A stretch of 48,895 nt of DNA from Kordiimonadaceae bacterium (GCA_018675425.1 JABGYD010000006.1:1-48895); one strand, 5' to 3'; counted from the first letter of the stretch, positions 36,755-48,479 are shown. Program-made: numbers and translations. Notes: generated from the letters alone by a model not told the origin.

Positions 36755-38401
36755 ATGAACTCAATTCAAGCAATACAAATGGCGGCGAGGTTGGCTAATC
36801 AAGGTAAACTTGTGAAGGCCCAAAAAATTTGTCAGGACATTATTACCTCTAATGAAAAATTTCATCCTGCATATCATTTACTGGGTCAACTAGCATTTCA
36901 GGACGGCCGTCTAGATATTGCCGCTCAACTATTAAAAAATGCTTCGGATCTGGATCCAAAACGAGCTAGTTACTACCGTGATTTAGCAGAAGTTTTATTT
37001 CATAGTAATAAATTAAAAGACACACTTTTATTCGTTAGGCGGGCATTGGATATTAATAGCGAGGATCCTAAAACCCATTTTCTTTCTGGCCTGACACTCA
37101 TGAAAAATGGTGAGGGAGAACTAGCTATAAAATCTTTCGAAACGGTCATAAATTTGGCACCTAATTTTGGTGCCGCTTATAATAATATTGGCTCATTATT
37201 GGAAAGTTCGGGGAGGTTGGACGAGGCTATAAAAAATTATAAAGAGGCCATTAGAATTGATGCTAATAATATTCAAGCTCAGAATAACCTTGCCTCGACC
37301 ATGATTGCGACCGGGGATATGGAGAGAGCAAAAAAGCATCTATTTTTAGCTATCAAAACTGACCCTTCCTATATTGAAGCTCATCATAATTTATCAGGTT
37401 TAAAAAAATATAAAAAAAGTGATCAAGATTTAAAAAACTTAAAAAAAATTGCGAAAGATCCTATAAAATTATCATCAATAAATCAGGTGCGACTTCATTT
37501 TATTCTTGCTAAAGCCCATTCAGATATAGGTGAGCATGATAGAGCGTTTTTCTATTATCAATTAGCCAATACTAAAATGCGGTCAAACCTTGAATATAAT
37601 CAGAAAGTTGCGGAGAAAGTTAATATTGATTTAATAAATGTTTTTAATATTGATTATTTTGGTTCTGATCAGATATTAGATAATGAGGATCCCACTCCAA
37701 TATTTATTGTTGGGATGCCCCGTTCGGGATCTACATTAGTAGAACAAATAGTTGCCAGTCATAGCGAAGTTTATGCAGCAGGCGAACTGACCCTCCTTGG
37801 AGATATTATAAAATCTAAAATAGACAAATTTCCGGTTGATTTAGAAACGCTGAACAAGGATGAGTTGAAAAATATCGGTAAAGACTACTTGGCTGAAATA
37901 AAAAAAATAGCCCCTAACGCGAAGAGAATAGTTGATAAAATGCCCGGAAATTATCAATTTATTGGTTTAATTTCAAAAATTCTACCGGGTGCGCGTATTA
38001 TTCATACCAAAAGAAATCCTATAGATTGTTGTTTTTCTATTTATACCCGTTTGTTTCTAGAAAAAGTGCATTATGCTTATGATCTAGGTGAATTAGGTAA
38101 TTACTATAAACTCTATGAGGACTTAATGGATTATTGGAGAGATCTATTATCAGATGGTATTATGATAGAAGTTAATTACGAAGGTGTAGTTGGAGATTTT
38201 GAGGGTGAGGCTAGAAAAATATTAGATTTTATTGACTTAGAATGGGAGGATAGTGTGTTAGGTTTTCATAAACAGGCTGGGGTAATTAAAACAGCTAGTG
38301 CTGCTCAAGTCAGGAAACCTATTTATCAAACGTCTATTCAGCGTTGGAGAGTTTATGAGAAACACCTTCGTCCATTAATAGAATTGTTAGAGCAGAAATA
38401 A
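36755..38401 (+). CDS. TPR-repeat sulfotransferase-family protein
   Basis: A fusion: the N-terminal ~290 residues are tetratricopeptide repeats (for example AAYNNIGSLLESSGRLDEAIKNYKEA in sequence pattern), and the C-terminal ~235 residues are a PAPS-dependent sulfotransferase. The 5'-phosphosulfate loop is GMPRSGST starting at residue 320, followed by LVEQIVASHSEV and the AAGEL segment; a 3'-phosphate-binding segment HTKRNPIDCCFS lies near residue 417. No signal peptide. This architecture is common in marine alphaproteobacteria and related to tyrosylprotein-type sulfotransferases, but substrates are unknown. It follows lpdA by 54 bases on the same strand; no functional link to the TCA genes is evident. 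Confidence 0.88.
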   Translation: MNSIQAIQMAARLANQGKLVKAQKICQDIITSNEKFHPAYHLLGQLAFQDGRLDIAAQLLKNASDLDPKRASYYRDLAEVLFHSNKLKDTLLFVRRALDINSEDPKTHFLSGLTLMKNGEGELAIKSFETVINLAPNFGAAYNNIGSLLESSGRLDEAIKNYKEAIRIDANNIQAQNNLASTMIATGDMERAKKHLFLAIKTDPSYIEAHHNLSGLKKYKKSDQDLKNLKKIAKDPIKLSSINQVRLHFILAKAHSDIGEHDRAFFYYQLANTKMRSNLEYNQKVAEKVNIDLINVFNIDYFGSDQILDNEDPTPIFIVGMPRSGSTLVEQIVASHSEVYAAGELTLLGDIIKSKIDKFPVDLETLNKDELKNIGKDYLAEIKKIAPNAKRIVDKMPGNYQFIGLISKILPGARIIHTKRNPIDCCFSIYTRLFLEKVHYAYDLGELGNYYKLYEDLMDYWRDLLSDGIMIEVNYEGVVGDFEGEARKILDFIDLEWEDSVLGFHKQAGVIKTASAAQVRKPIYQTSIQRWRVYEKHLRPLIELLEQK

Positions 38402-38453
38402 GTAAACCCAAAAACCATCACTTAATTAACTTTTGGTGTACTTTATTTATAAA

Positions 38454-38882
38454 TTACTTGCGTGCACTGTCGATGCTCCAGATGCCGCTACCACGTGCTG
38501 CAATATACAACATCGAAAAGCAGAACATAACAGCTAACTCGCCGTTGTTAACAATAGGAAGCGTTAATTCTAAGAAGCTATTAGTTGTATCAGCTGGGGG
38601 ATTAAAAGCTTTGCTGCCGTAATACATCCAGTATGCTACGGCCATCATGCCGGATGCTAGCAATGCTGCGGGCCGTGTGAATATGCCTAGAAATACGAAA
38701 AGACCTCCAAAAGCTAATATGGGCATACCTATATAGGCCATATAGGCTGGTGCATCGGCCATGCCTCTAGCAATCGGCCAGCTGAGGATATAGTTTGTTC
38801 CGTGAAATAGAAATAAAAAGCCCGTGACTAACCTTAATAAAGCGTAACACTGTGGTTCATAATTATTTATAAAACTATTCAT
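38454..38882 (-). CDS. DoxX-family membrane protein
   Basis: A 142-residue protein with four hydrophobic segments, the usual DoxX layout. The segments LRLVTGFLFLFHGTNYI at the N-terminus and ILAFGGLFVFLGIFTRPAALLASGMMAVAYWMYY in the middle are characteristic of the small DoxX/SURF4-like proteins. Biochemical role is unknown for most bacterial members; some act in redox stress or quinone-linked electron transfer. It converges with the sulfotransferase gene; a weak inverted repeat lies between them. Confidence 0.88.
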   Translation of the reverse strand: MNSFINNYEPQCYALLRLVTGFLFLFHGTNYILSWPIARGMADAPAYMAYIGMPILAFGGLFVFLGIFTRPAALLASGMMAVAYWMYYGSKAFNPPADTTNSFLELTLPIVNNGELAVMFCFSMLYIAARGSGIWSIDSARK

Positions 38883-39028
38883 TTTTTATCTTTCATATTT
38901 TCTTACTTATTACTTTTTGTCGTTATTTTTAAGATGGATTTAGTATATAACAATTTTTTAGACTGGTCAAAAGTGGGCATTATTCTGGATAAACTCATCT
39001 AATATATTTTTATTATTAATCATGAAAA

Positions 39029-39997
39029 TTATTTTTTGGCACTTGGGTGGGCGTTATTATAAACGTCCATGAGGTAAGCCGTATCAACATCAGTATAATG
39101 TTGAGTTGTGCTGAGATCGGCATGCCCAAGTAGTTCTTGAATGGTACGAAGGTCACCACCTGCGGTTAAAAGGTGAGTGGCAAAACTATGACGTAGTGCG
39201 TGGGGAGTTGCAGTTGAGGGTAGCCCCAGGGCAATACGGACCTTCTTCATTGCGAGTTGTATGTTTCTAGCGTTTAATCTTTTGCCGCGTACGCCGATGA
39301 AAAGTGCATCGCCTTTTTCAATTACAATGGGACAGGCTCGAACATAGTTATCAATAGCGTCTGTAACTACGGTTAGTAACGGCACTATACGCTCTTTATT
39401 GCGTTTGCCTTTCACGATCATAATATCACCTTTATCCAAGTCTCCAAAATCCAAAGCCAAGGCTTCAGCGATACGAAGACCACAACCATAAAGAACTGTT
39501 AGAACGGCTATATCACGAAGTGCAACCCAGTTATTAACTGTCGGGACGGCAAAATCTCCAACAATATTTATACTACGCTTTGCATCATCTTCGCTAATAG
39601 GTCGCGGCATGCGGCGTTTAAGCTTTGGGCTATTGACGGCATCAATAGCATCGTTTTCAAGTATGTTCATGCGCCTCATATACTTATAAAAGGAGCGGAC
39701 GGCGCTGAATGACCTTGCCATACTGGCGGGGGTCAATCCATCTCGCCGTCGCGCGGCAAGGTAACTTCTGAAGTCTGATGGTTTTAGATTTTCCAAGATT
39801 TTTTTGTCAGTTGCAACACCTTTATATTCGCAAAGGAATGATAAAAACTTACTTACATCACGCATATAAGCACTATATGTGTGCTTGGAAGCACGCCTTT
39901 CTGATATTAGATAATCTTGCCACTGATTCAGAATAGGCATAATCGCAGGATAATGGATATGATCTAATTTTATTGTTTGAGCCATTGGATCATACAT
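39029..39997 (-). CDS. xerC: Tyrosine recombinase XerC
   Basis: Site-specific recombinase that resolves chromosome dimers at dif together with XerD and FtsK. The N-terminal SAM-like core-binding domain spans about 20-115; catalytic residues are Arg175 (GCGLRIAEAL), a Lys in the VKGKRNKER hairpin, His266 and Arg269 (HALRH), His292 (GHADLS) and the nucleophile Tyr301 (QHYTDVD). The start overlaps the end of the DUF484 gene by 28 bases; Met5 (39985) is an alternative and shortens the overlap. The DUF484-xerC pairing, seen widely in proteobacteria, separates it from phage integrases, and no att-like repeats flank it. Confidence 0.93.
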   Translation of the reverse strand: MYDPMAQTIKLDHIHYPAIMPILNQWQDYLISERRASKHTYSAYMRDVSKFLSFLCEYKGVATDKKILENLKPSDFRSYLAARRRDGLTPASMARSFSAVRSFYKYMRRMNILENDAIDAVNSPKLKRRMPRPISEDDAKRSINIVGDFAVPTVNNWVALRDIAVLTVLYGCGLRIAEALALDFGDLDKGDIMIVKGKRNKERIVPLLTVVTDAIDNYVRACPIVIEKGDALFIGVRGKRLNARNIQLAMKKVRIALGLPSTATPHALRHSFATHLLTAGGDLRTIQELLGHADLSTTQHYTDVDTAYLMDVYNNAHPSAKK

Positions 39998-40668
39998 TTG
40001 TGATAGGATTTACCAAGGAAGCGAAGAAGCTCGGTTCCCTGACCAGGATAAAACATGTCTAAATCACGACTTCCAAACGCTAAAATACCAGGAGGGTTAT
40101 ATTTAGTTTTAGGTATTTTTATCAAAGCTTCTGTTTTAACCAGAGGCTTAGCAGGACCAAATATATCCTCAGAAACATTAGCTTCTCCACGTAATAGAAT
40201 AATATCTTCTTGATTTAGATATTCATTTACACGACCTTTTTGAAGTAAAGTGATTTCTTTTAATGCGGGAGGATTAATAGGATGGTCAACCTCAAAGCAT
40301 ATTCTTATTACATCGATGTGCAGCATATCAGCCCAGTCTTGAGTAACTATATGGCCGATATGATTTAAAGCTTCCGTTTCAAGGAGGCACAGAACTGCTT
40401 CATGGACTTGAGCTTGGGTAGTTAAATTATTGCGTGAAGTATCAATTAGATGCCCCTGGTTATGTTGAAGGTCCTTTAAATTTTTTTTGATTTTTTCAAT
40501 CATTATGTTTTGAAAATCAACGATCCGATCACCTTCTGAGCGGTCGGGGGGTGTAAGAATGCTATATAAGTCAGGATTGTTGATAAGAAAGTCAGGATTT
40601 TGCATCAAAAATTTTCTAGCTACTGAAGCATCGATAATATTTTTCAATTGTTCTTTTTTACCTGACAT
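39970..40668 (-). CDS. DUF484-family protein
   Basis: A 232-residue GAF-like protein of the DUF484 family. The opening VARKFLMQNPDFLINNPDLYSIL and the middle EAVLCLLETEALNHIGHIVTQDW match the family; the later part, with ILAFGSRDLDMFYPGQGTELLRFLGK, is the usual C-terminus. It is found next to xerC in many proteobacteria, but its biochemical role is unknown. Here it overlaps xerC and starts 3 bases after the transaldolase gene ends, so all three are probably one transcript. Confidence 0.88.
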   Translation of the reverse strand: MSGKKEQLKNIIDASVARKFLMQNPDFLINNPDLYSILTPPDRSEGDRIVDFQNIMIEKIKKNLKDLQHNQGHLIDTSRNNLTTQAQVHEAVLCLLETEALNHIGHIVTQDWADMLHIDVIRICFEVDHPINPPALKEITLLQKGRVNEYLNQEDIILLRGEANVSEDIFGPAKPLVKTEALIKIPKTKYNPPGILAFGSRDLDMFYPGQGTELLRFLGKSYHKCMIQWLKQ

Positions 40669-40671
40669 ATT

Positions 40672-41328
40672 CTAGTCCGTTATAGATTGCCCTGTCTTCT
40701 CCCAATCGGCCACAAAGGCTGCTAAACCACTATCTGTGAGAGGGTGCTTAAACAACTGATGAACCAATTTTGGTGGGATTGTTGCAACGTCGGCACCTAT
40801 TAGTGCGCTATCAATAATATGAAGGTTGTGGCGGGTGCTTGCAACAAGAATTTCAGTATCAAAATTATAATTATCATAAATAATTCGAATTTCTTCGATC
40901 AGCGCCATCCCACTTTGACCAACATCATCATGGCGACCAACAAAGGGTGAAATAAAAGAAGCGCCAGCCTTGGCGGCGAGTAAGGCTTGAGCTGCTGAGA
41001 AGCAGAGGGTAACGTTGACCATCTTTCCTTGGTCGGAAAAATATTTACAAGTTTTAAGCCCGTCTGGCGTCATTGGAACCTTGAGGCAGACATTATCGGC
41101 AATATTATAAAGAGCAACGGCCTCTTCAACCATTGTTTTATAATCGGTTGATGCAACTTCGGCACTTACTGGACCATCCACCAAATCGCAAATTTCTTTT
41201 GTTACTTCAAAGATATTTCTACCAGATTTCAAAATGAGTGATGGGTTAGTGGTAACTCCATCCACAAGCCCAAGCTCAACGAGAGGTTTTATTTCTTCTA
41301 TTTCTGCGGTATCAATAAAAATTTTCAT
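40672..41328 (-). CDS. tal: Transaldolase, small TalC/MipB type
   Basis: Class I aldolase of about 218 residues that transfers dihydroxyacetone units in the non-oxidative pentose phosphate pathway. The Schiff-base lysine is Lys83 in CLKVPMT; Asp6 (FIDTAEI) and the TTNPSL loop are also present. Automatic annotation often calls this family fructose-6-phosphate aldolase, but the ISPFVGR segment has Phe, the transaldolase-type residue, where FsaA has Tyr (APYVGR). I therefore favour transaldolase. It is divergent from priA and upstream of DUF484-xerC. Confidence 0.88.
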   Translation of the reverse strand: MKIFIDTAEIEEIKPLVELGLVDGVTTNPSLILKSGRNIFEVTKEICDLVDGPVSAEVASTDYKTMVEEAVALYNIADNVCLKVPMTPDGLKTCKYFSDQGKMVNVTLCFSAAQALLAAKAGASFISPFVGRHDDVGQSGMALIEEIRIIYDNYNFDTEILVASTRHNLHIIDSALIGADVATIPPKLVHQLFKHPLTDSGLAAFVADWEKTGQSITD

Positions 41329-41462
41329 ATGAATGAGTCCTTAGTTAACTGATTTTGTCCTATGCGCCCTGTATTCGTCTTTTGTGCCCCGATTTTATCT
41401 ATTATGCAAGAGTATATTAAGATAATGTAACCGTAAAATTTTAATTCGCAAGGTACTGTTTA

Positions 41463-43649
41463 TTGTCAAAGCTTTTATCAGATAAAATAATACAAGTCCT
41501 ATTACCGCTTCCTCTAGTTGGTGTATTTGATTATCTGGCCGATGAAAATCTAAATCTAAAGTTGGGTGATTTTGTTACTGTTCCACTCTCTGGCCGGGAA
41601 ATTCAAGGTGTTGTCTGGAAGTTATCGCCAGGAAAAAAAGACGTCCCGCTAACTAAGCTAAAATATATCTTGCGCAAATCCGAACTTCCAACGGTACCTT
41701 CAAGTTTAATGGATTTTGTCCAATGGGTTGCTGGGTATACACTTTCGCCCCTTGGGTCTGTGTTAAAGATGGCTTTAAGCGTACCCCGTAAATTTGGTAA
41801 AGAAAAAAAGAAGATTTTTTATCGCCTTTCAACTGATGTAAATACTAAACTTACAACGGCGCGAAAGCGAGTGATTAACGCTGCGGTTTCCGACATGCCT
41901 ATGGCTGTTAGAACATGGGCCGAGCAAGCAATAGTCAGCGAAGGCGTTATTCGCGGCATGATCAAAGCAGGACAGCTCATTCCAGTGAAAGTGAGTGGTG
42001 AGGAGAGTTTTCTTGAGCCTGATCAGGAAATGCCACGGGCAACTTTATCTGATGAACAGCAAATAGCGGCAGACCATATAATTGTAAAACAGCGTTTGGG
42101 TACTCACCAAACTATCTTACTTGAAGGGGTAACAGGCAGCGGTAAGACAGAAGTTTATTTTGAGGCTATTGCAGAAGCACTAAACGATAAATCTTCACAG
42201 ATCCTTGTATTAGTGCCGGAAATATCCCTCACAGCTCAATGGCTTGATAGATTTAAGGAACGCTTTGGTGCAGCTCCAGTTATTTGGCACTCCGAAATGA
42301 CACCGGCTCAACGCAGACGTACCTGGTGGGCAACTATTCGTGGTGAAGCAAGGGTCATTGTTGGTGCGCGCTCAGCACTATTTTTGCCACTTCAAAACCT
42401 TAAACTTGTTATTGTCGATGAAGAGCACTCGCAAACATTTAAACAGGATGAAGGGGTAATGTATCATGGACGAGATATGGCCGTGGTTCGAGCAATGCAG
42501 GCCGGTTGTACAATTATTTTGGCCTCTGCTACACCATCCCTAGAAACTATGATTAATGCTGAAAATTCCAAATATGATTGGCTTTATCTTGGAGAGCGAC
42601 ACGGCTCGGCGGAGCTTCCTCAAATGAAGAGTATTGATTTGCGCCACCATAAGCTCAAAAGTGGATCATGGATCAGCACCCCATTGCAAAATGCTCTGAC
42701 TGAAAACTTTAAAAATGGTGAGCAATCACTTCTCTATCTTAATCGGCGTGGTTATGCTCCGCTGACTTTGTGCCAGTCGTGTGGTCACCGAATGGAATGT
42801 CCTCACTGTTCAGCATGGCTGGTGGAGCATCATAAATGGGATCGCCTTGAATGTCATCATTGCGGCTTTAATTTAAGAAAGCCAGAGGGATGTCCACAAT
42901 GTGAAAAGAAAAATAGTCTTATTGCTTGCGGTCCAGGTGTTGAGCGGGTTGCAGAGGAAGTAGCGACCTTATTCCCTGAAGCTCGCCTTGCAGTGATGTC
43001 GAGCGATGAAATATCTAGTCCAAGCGTCCTAAAAGAAGTTATTGAAAGCATAGAACGTCATGAGATTGATTTTATCATCGGCACTCAGATTGTAACTAAA
43101 GGATATCATTTTCCGATGCTAACTCTAGTCGGTGTTATTGATGCCGATCTTGGTATATCAGGAGCAGATCCTAGAGCAGCAGAACGGACATGGCAGCAAC
43201 TTGAGCAGGTGGCGGGTCGTGCTGGCCGTGCAGAGCGTGCGGGCCGAGTGCTTTTTCAAACTTATCAGCCAGACCATCCGGTGCTGCGGGCGCTTATTTC
43301 TGGTGATAAAGATCTGTTTCTTGAACAAGAAGCAACAGCAAGAGAGGCGCAGAATTTGCCTCCGTATGGTAAGCTTGCATCACTGATTATTTCTGGGCCA
43401 GATAAAAATAATGTCATAATATATTGCAAAATGTTATCAAGATCCGCACCTCATTATAAGGATGTTAAAATCCTTGGGCCGGTTGCTGCCCCCATATCGT
43501 ATTTACGTGGTAATTACCGCTACAGATTTCTCATTAAAGCAAATGCAAGTGTCAATATTCAAAATGAATTGAGCCAATGGCTAGCTCAAATTACTATGAA
43601 ACGTGGCGTAAGGATCCAGGTTGATATTGATCCCTACAGTTTCTATTGA
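41463..43649 (+). CDS. priA: Primosomal protein N' (replication restart helicase PriA)
   Basis: 3'-5' DNA helicase that rebuilds stalled replication forks. An N-terminal 3'-DNA-binding domain (1-~105) precedes Walker A GVTGSGKT (222-229) and the DEEH box (319-322). Two zinc sites use Cys437, 440, 446, 449, 464, 467, 477 and 480 (CQSCGHRMECPHC, then CHHCG and CPQC), interrupting helicase lobe 2. The start is TTG with AAGG about 10 bases upstream; no ATG fits the N-terminus of relatives. It is 728 residues, complete. It is divergent from tal; the ATP synthase operon follows after a gap of about 320 bases. Confidence 0.95.
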   Translation: MSKLLSDKIIQVLLPLPLVGVFDYLADENLNLKLGDFVTVPLSGREIQGVVWKLSPGKKDVPLTKLKYILRKSELPTVPSSLMDFVQWVAGYTLSPLGSVLKMALSVPRKFGKEKKKIFYRLSTDVNTKLTTARKRVINAAVSDMPMAVRTWAEQAIVSEGVIRGMIKAGQLIPVKVSGEESFLEPDQEMPRATLSDEQQIAADHIIVKQRLGTHQTILLEGVTGSGKTEVYFEAIAEALNDKSSQILVLVPEISLTAQWLDRFKERFGAAPVIWHSEMTPAQRRRTWWATIRGEARVIVGARSALFLPLQNLKLVIVDEEHSQTFKQDEGVMYHGRDMAVVRAMQAGCTIILASATPSLETMINAENSKYDWLYLGERHGSAELPQMKSIDLRHHKLKSGSWISTPLQNALTENFKNGEQSLLYLNRRGYAPLTLCQSCGHRMECPHCSAWLVEHHKWDRLECHHCGFNLRKPEGCPQCEKKNSLIACGPGVERVAEEVATLFPEARLAVMSSDEISSPSVLKEVIESIERHEIDFIIGTQIVTKGYHFPMLTLVGVIDADLGISGADPRAAERTWQQLEQVAGRAGRAERAGRVLFQTYQPDHPVLRALISGDKDLFLEQEATAREAQNLPPYGKLASLIISGPDKNNVIIYCKMLSRSAPHYKDVKILGPVAAPISYLRGNYRYRFLIKANASVNIQNELSQWLAQITMKRGVRIQVDIDPYSFY

Positions 43650-43971
43650 GGGGAAGGTTGAGGGTTTTGTTGAATTTATAGTCGTAACTCCAGACATAAG
43701 GTTGTCTGACAATAAAAAAATATTCCTAAATTTAATACGTATTTTTGTATTGTTAAAAGAAAATATTTCATAAGCTTAAATTGCCTTCTTGCAGTATGGG
43801 AAACTGTGTGATAGTTATCGCGCGACTATTGATAATTTATAACAGTTTTTCGCACCAGAATAGTATAATTAAATATGACTTTTTAGTGAATAATATGTTA
43901 GAAATTATTTGTTTTTATCGGTAGAATGATTCTAAGTTTGACCATTCTTGAACAAAAAGGAAGACATCAAA
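43650..43971. other. Non-coding gap between priA and the ATP synthase operon
   Basis: About 320 bases without a credible gene. A short inverted repeat (CAGAC/GTCTG, 43691-43708) lies shortly after priA but has no U-tract, so it is a poor terminator. A perfect TATAAT at 43864-43869 could serve the atp operon, though I find no good -35 at 16-18 bases. The part nearest atpH holds the ribosome binding site AAGGAAG. Confidence 0.35.
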
Positions 43972-44556
43972 GTGTCATCTGAAAAAGTAGATAATATTGC
44001 TTCAGAAAAAATTTCGCTATCCGGCCTTGCAGGCCGTTACGCATTAGCGTTATTTGAGCTTGCTGAAGAGGGAAAAACGTTGGATCAAGTTGCGAAAGAA
44101 CTAGATGCTCTCGGCGTGTTGCTTGATGAAAGTGTTGAACTTCGGGTTTTGACCACAAGTCCAATTATATCTTTATCTAATCAATCCGCAGCGATGGCCA
44201 TAATGGTCAAAACAGTAGGATTTTCAAAAACGGTTGCAAATTTTATCGGTGTGGTAACTTCTAATCGCCGCCTTGACCAACTAGTAAATATTATAAATGA
44301 ATTTAACAGATTGCTTTCTCATCACCGTGGTGAAGTGAACGCATTTGTAACAACTGCCTTTAGGCTTGATAAATCACAGCTCGGCGCGCTCAGTGCTAAG
44401 CTTAAATCTATGGTTGGAAGTGATGTTAATATGGAAGCAAATGTAGACGATGAACTGCTTGGTGGCATGGTTGTTCGTATTGGTTCTCGTATGATAGATA
44501 ACTCACTGAAGACTAAACTTGCTAATCTTGAAGCAACAATGAAAGAGGTTGGATAA
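43972..44556 (+). CDS. atpH: ATP synthase F1, delta subunit
   Basis: Stalk subunit joining F1 to the b subunits (OSCP homologue). The N-terminal domain opens with [16 protein letters not shown] and the C-terminal third has [26 protein letters not shown], both typical. I place the start at GTG 43972, eight codons inside the longest frame (TTG 43948): AAGGAAG lies about 8 bases upstream of the GTG and inside the longer version, which has no ribosome binding site of its own. This gives 194 residues, normal for alphaproteobacterial AtpH. One base overlaps the atpA start. Confidence 0.94.
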   Translation: MSSEKVDNIASEKISLSGLAGRYALALFELAEEGKTLDQVAKELDALGVLLDESVELRVLTTSPIISLSNQSAAMAIMVKTVGFSKTVANFIGVVTSNRRLDQLVNIINEFNRLLSHHRGEVNAFVTTAFRLDKSQLGALSAKLKSMVGSDVNMEANVDDELLGGMVVRIGSRMIDNSLKTKLANLEATMKEVG

Positions 44557-46085
44557 TGGACATCCGTGCAGCGGAAATTTCTAAGATATTGAAAGAACAG
44601 ATCGCCAATTTTGGTGACGAAGCAGAAATATCTGAAATTGGTAAGGTACTTTCAGTTGGTGATGGTATTGCTCGTATTTATGGTCTGGACAATGTACAGG
44701 CTGGTGAAATGGTTGAGTTTCCTGGGAGTGTACGTGGAATGGCACTTAACCTTGAAGCTGACAATGTTGGCGTTGTTATTTTCGGTTCTGATAGTAATAT
44801 TAAAGAAGGTGATACAGTTAAGCGTCTTGGAACAATTGTTGACGTGCCAGTTGGTAAAGGTCTTTTAGGTCGGGTTGTAGATGCCCTTGGTAATCCTATC
44901 GACGGCAAGGGACCTATCACTGACGTCACTCGAGAACGAGTAGAAGTTAAGGCTCCGGGTATTATCCCTCGTAAATCTGTACATGAGCCAGTCCAAACAG
45001 GTCTTAAAGCAATTGATGCTCTTGTGCCTGTTGGTAGAGGTCAACGCGAGTTGATTATTGGCGACCGCCAAACAGGTAAAACTGCGGTAGCAATTGATAC
45101 CTTCTTAAACCAAAAAGAAGTAAATGCTGGTGATGATGAAACTAAAAAACTTTATTGTATTTATGTTGCTGTTGGCCAAAAACGCTCAACTGTTGCACAA
45201 ATTGTTAAAACTCTTGAAGAGCGTGGTGCAATGGAATATTCTATCGTTGTTGCCGCAACTGCTTCTGAGCCAGCACCAATGCAGTTTCTCGCACCCTATT
45301 CTGGCACAGCAATGGGGGAGTTCTTTCGTGATAATGGAATGCACGCCTTGATCGTTCATGACGATCTTTCGAAGCAAGCTGTTGCATACCGTCAAATGTC
45401 TCTTCTTCTTAGACGTCCTCCTGGACGCGAGGCTTATCCGGGTGATGTATTTTATCTTCATTCACGCCTTCTCGAGCGCGCAGCTAAGATGGGGGATAAA
45501 GCTGGCAACGGTTCCCTTACTGCGTTACCTATTATTGAAACGCAAGCTGGTGATGTATCTGCTTATATTCCAACTAACGTAATATCAATTACGGATGGTC
45601 AGATTTTTCTTGAAACGGAACTTTTCTACCAAGGTATTCGCCCGGCAATTAATGTGGGTCTTTCAGTTTCTCGTGTTGGTTCTGCTGCTCAAGTGAAAGC
45701 CATGAAGCAGGTTTCTGGTTCAATTAAACTTGAGCTGGCTCAGTACCGTGAAATGGCCGCTTTTGCACAGTTTGGTTCTGACCTAGATGCGTCAACTCAA
45801 CATCTTCTCAACCGCGGTGCGCGTCTAACAGAACTCTTAAAGCAGGCGCAATATTCACCGATGACAGTTGCTGAACAGGTTGTTTCCATTTTCTCTGGTG
45901 TAAATGGTTATCTGGATAAGATTGCTGTTAGTGATGTAACACGTTTCGAAGAGGCACTTATATCAGAGATGCATTTAAATCACAGTGATGTGATGGGAAC
46001 AATTACTAAAGAAGGTAAAATTTCTGATATAACAATAGCTAAATTGAATGACATTATAGGCAAATTTGCAGGTAATTTTGTATAA
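44556..46085 (+). CDS. atpA: ATP synthase F1, alpha subunit
   Basis: Non-catalytic nucleotide-binding subunit of the F1 hexamer. P-loop GDRQTGKT is at 169-176, the same position as in E. coli; the alpha-type opening [14 protein letters not shown] and the signature [17 protein letters not shown] are present. At 509 residues the frame is intact. It overlaps atpH by one base (TAATG), so they are translationally coupled, and is followed by atpG after 28 bases. Confidence 0.98.
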   Translation: MDIRAAEISKILKEQIANFGDEAEISEIGKVLSVGDGIARIYGLDNVQAGEMVEFPGSVRGMALNLEADNVGVVIFGSDSNIKEGDTVKRLGTIVDVPVGKGLLGRVVDALGNPIDGKGPITDVTRERVEVKAPGIIPRKSVHEPVQTGLKAIDALVPVGRGQRELIIGDRQTGKTAVAIDTFLNQKEVNAGDDETKKLYCIYVAVGQKRSTVAQIVKTLEERGAMEYSIVVAATASEPAPMQFLAPYSGTAMGEFFRDNGMHALIVHDDLSKQAVAYRQMSLLLRRPPGREAYPGDVFYLHSRLLERAAKMGDKAGNGSLTALPIIETQAGDVSAYIPTNVISITDGQIFLETELFYQGIRPAINVGLSVSRVGSAAQVKAMKQVSGSIKLELAQYREMAAFAQFGSDLDASTQHLLNRGARLTELLKQAQYSPMTVAEQVVSIFSGVNGYLDKIAVSDVTRFEEALISEMHLNHSDVMGTITKEGKISDITIAKLNDIIGKFAGNFV

Positions 46086-46113
46086 AGTATTTGAAATTAT
46101 AGGATAAGTCAGC

Positions 46114-46992
46114 ATGGCTAACCTCAAAGACCTCAGAAACCGAATTGCTAGTGTAACTTCGACACAGAAAATTACTAAAGCAATGAAGATGGTTTCTGCA
46201 TCAAAACTTAAAAGGGCTCAAGACGCTGCAGAATCGGCACGGCCTTTTGCCGAGCGTATGGAAAATGTTCTCTCTTCGCTAGCTTCTAGTATGAAGGGGC
46301 AGAGTGGCGGGCCAAAACTTCTCTCGGGGACGGGCAGTGACCAAAAACAGCTGGTTGTCGTTGCTACGTCTGAGCGTGGACTTTGTGGTGGGTTCAATAC
46401 AAATATTGTTAAAGCGGCCAAAGTAAAAATCAATCAACTCCTTCGTGATGGTAAGGACGTAACAATTATTACTATAGGTAAAAAGGGCGCGGGCGTTCTC
46501 AAGCGTGAATACTCGGACAAGATGGTAAAACATTTTGATATGTCCCAAGTAAAGAACCTAGCATTCACAGATGCTGCCCCAATATCAAACCAGCTCATAG
46601 AGAAATTTGAAGCAGGTGAATTTGATGTTTGTACACTTTTCTTTGCTAAGTTTGTTAATGTACTGACACAAATTGTTACACCACTTCAACTCATCCCAGC
46701 TTCAATTAATGGAGAGGATAAGGCCGGTTTAGATGGTTCTTGTTATGAATACGAACCAGATGAAAATGAAATTTTGGAAGATTTACTACCTCGTAATGTG
46801 GGTATTCAACTTTTCCGTGCGTTACTAGAAAACGCAGCCAGTGAACAGGGTTCTCGCATGACAGCGATGGATAGTGCAACACGGAACGCTGGTGACATGA
46901 TTGACAGCCTTCGTACGACATATAACCGATCACGTCAGGCTGTAATTACAAACGAACTTATTGAAATTATTTCGGGCGCGGAAGCGCTTTAA
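46114..46992 (+). CDS. atpG: ATP synthase F1, gamma subunit
   Basis: Central rotor shaft of the F1 motor. The N-terminal helix MANLKDLRNRIASVTSTQKITKAMKMVSASKL and the C-terminal helix (SRMTAMDSATRNAGDMIDSL ... NRSRQAVITNELIEIISGAEAL pattern) form the coiled coil; SERGLCGGFNTN in between is conserved. At 292 residues it is normal, with no chloroplast-type regulatory cysteine insert. Confidence 0.98.
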   Translation: MANLKDLRNRIASVTSTQKITKAMKMVSASKLKRAQDAAESARPFAERMENVLSSLASSMKGQSGGPKLLSGTGSDQKQLVVVATSERGLCGGFNTNIVKAAKVKINQLLRDGKDVTIITIGKKGAGVLKREYSDKMVKHFDMSQVKNLAFTDAAPISNQLIEKFEAGEFDVCTLFFAKFVNVLTQIVTPLQLIPASINGEDKAGLDGSCYEYEPDENEILEDLLPRNVGIQLFRALLENAASEQGSRMTAMDSATRNAGDMIDSLRTTYNRSRQAVITNELIEIISGAEAL

Positions 46993-47010
46993 GATAAATG
47001 AAGCGGGTAA

Positions 47011-48459
<1,449 letters not shown>

Positions 48460-48479
48460 ATAATAAGGAATATACATCT

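Noticed and set aside
38408-38436. Inverted repeat CCAAAA/TTTTGG as a bidirectional terminator between the sulfotransferase and doxX genes
   Set aside because: The 6-bp AT-rich stem has a 17-base loop and no clean U-tract, so it is too weak to call.
39029-39997. Tyrosine recombinase as a sign of a genomic island or prophage
   Set aside because: Its pairing with DUF484 and its full chromosomal XerC catalytic set mark it as the housekeeping recombinase; no att repeats, tRNA target or phage genes flank it.
43691-43708. CAGAC/GTCTG stem after priA as a terminator
   Set aside because: Only 5 bp of stem, with an A-rich rather than T-rich tail on the sense strand.
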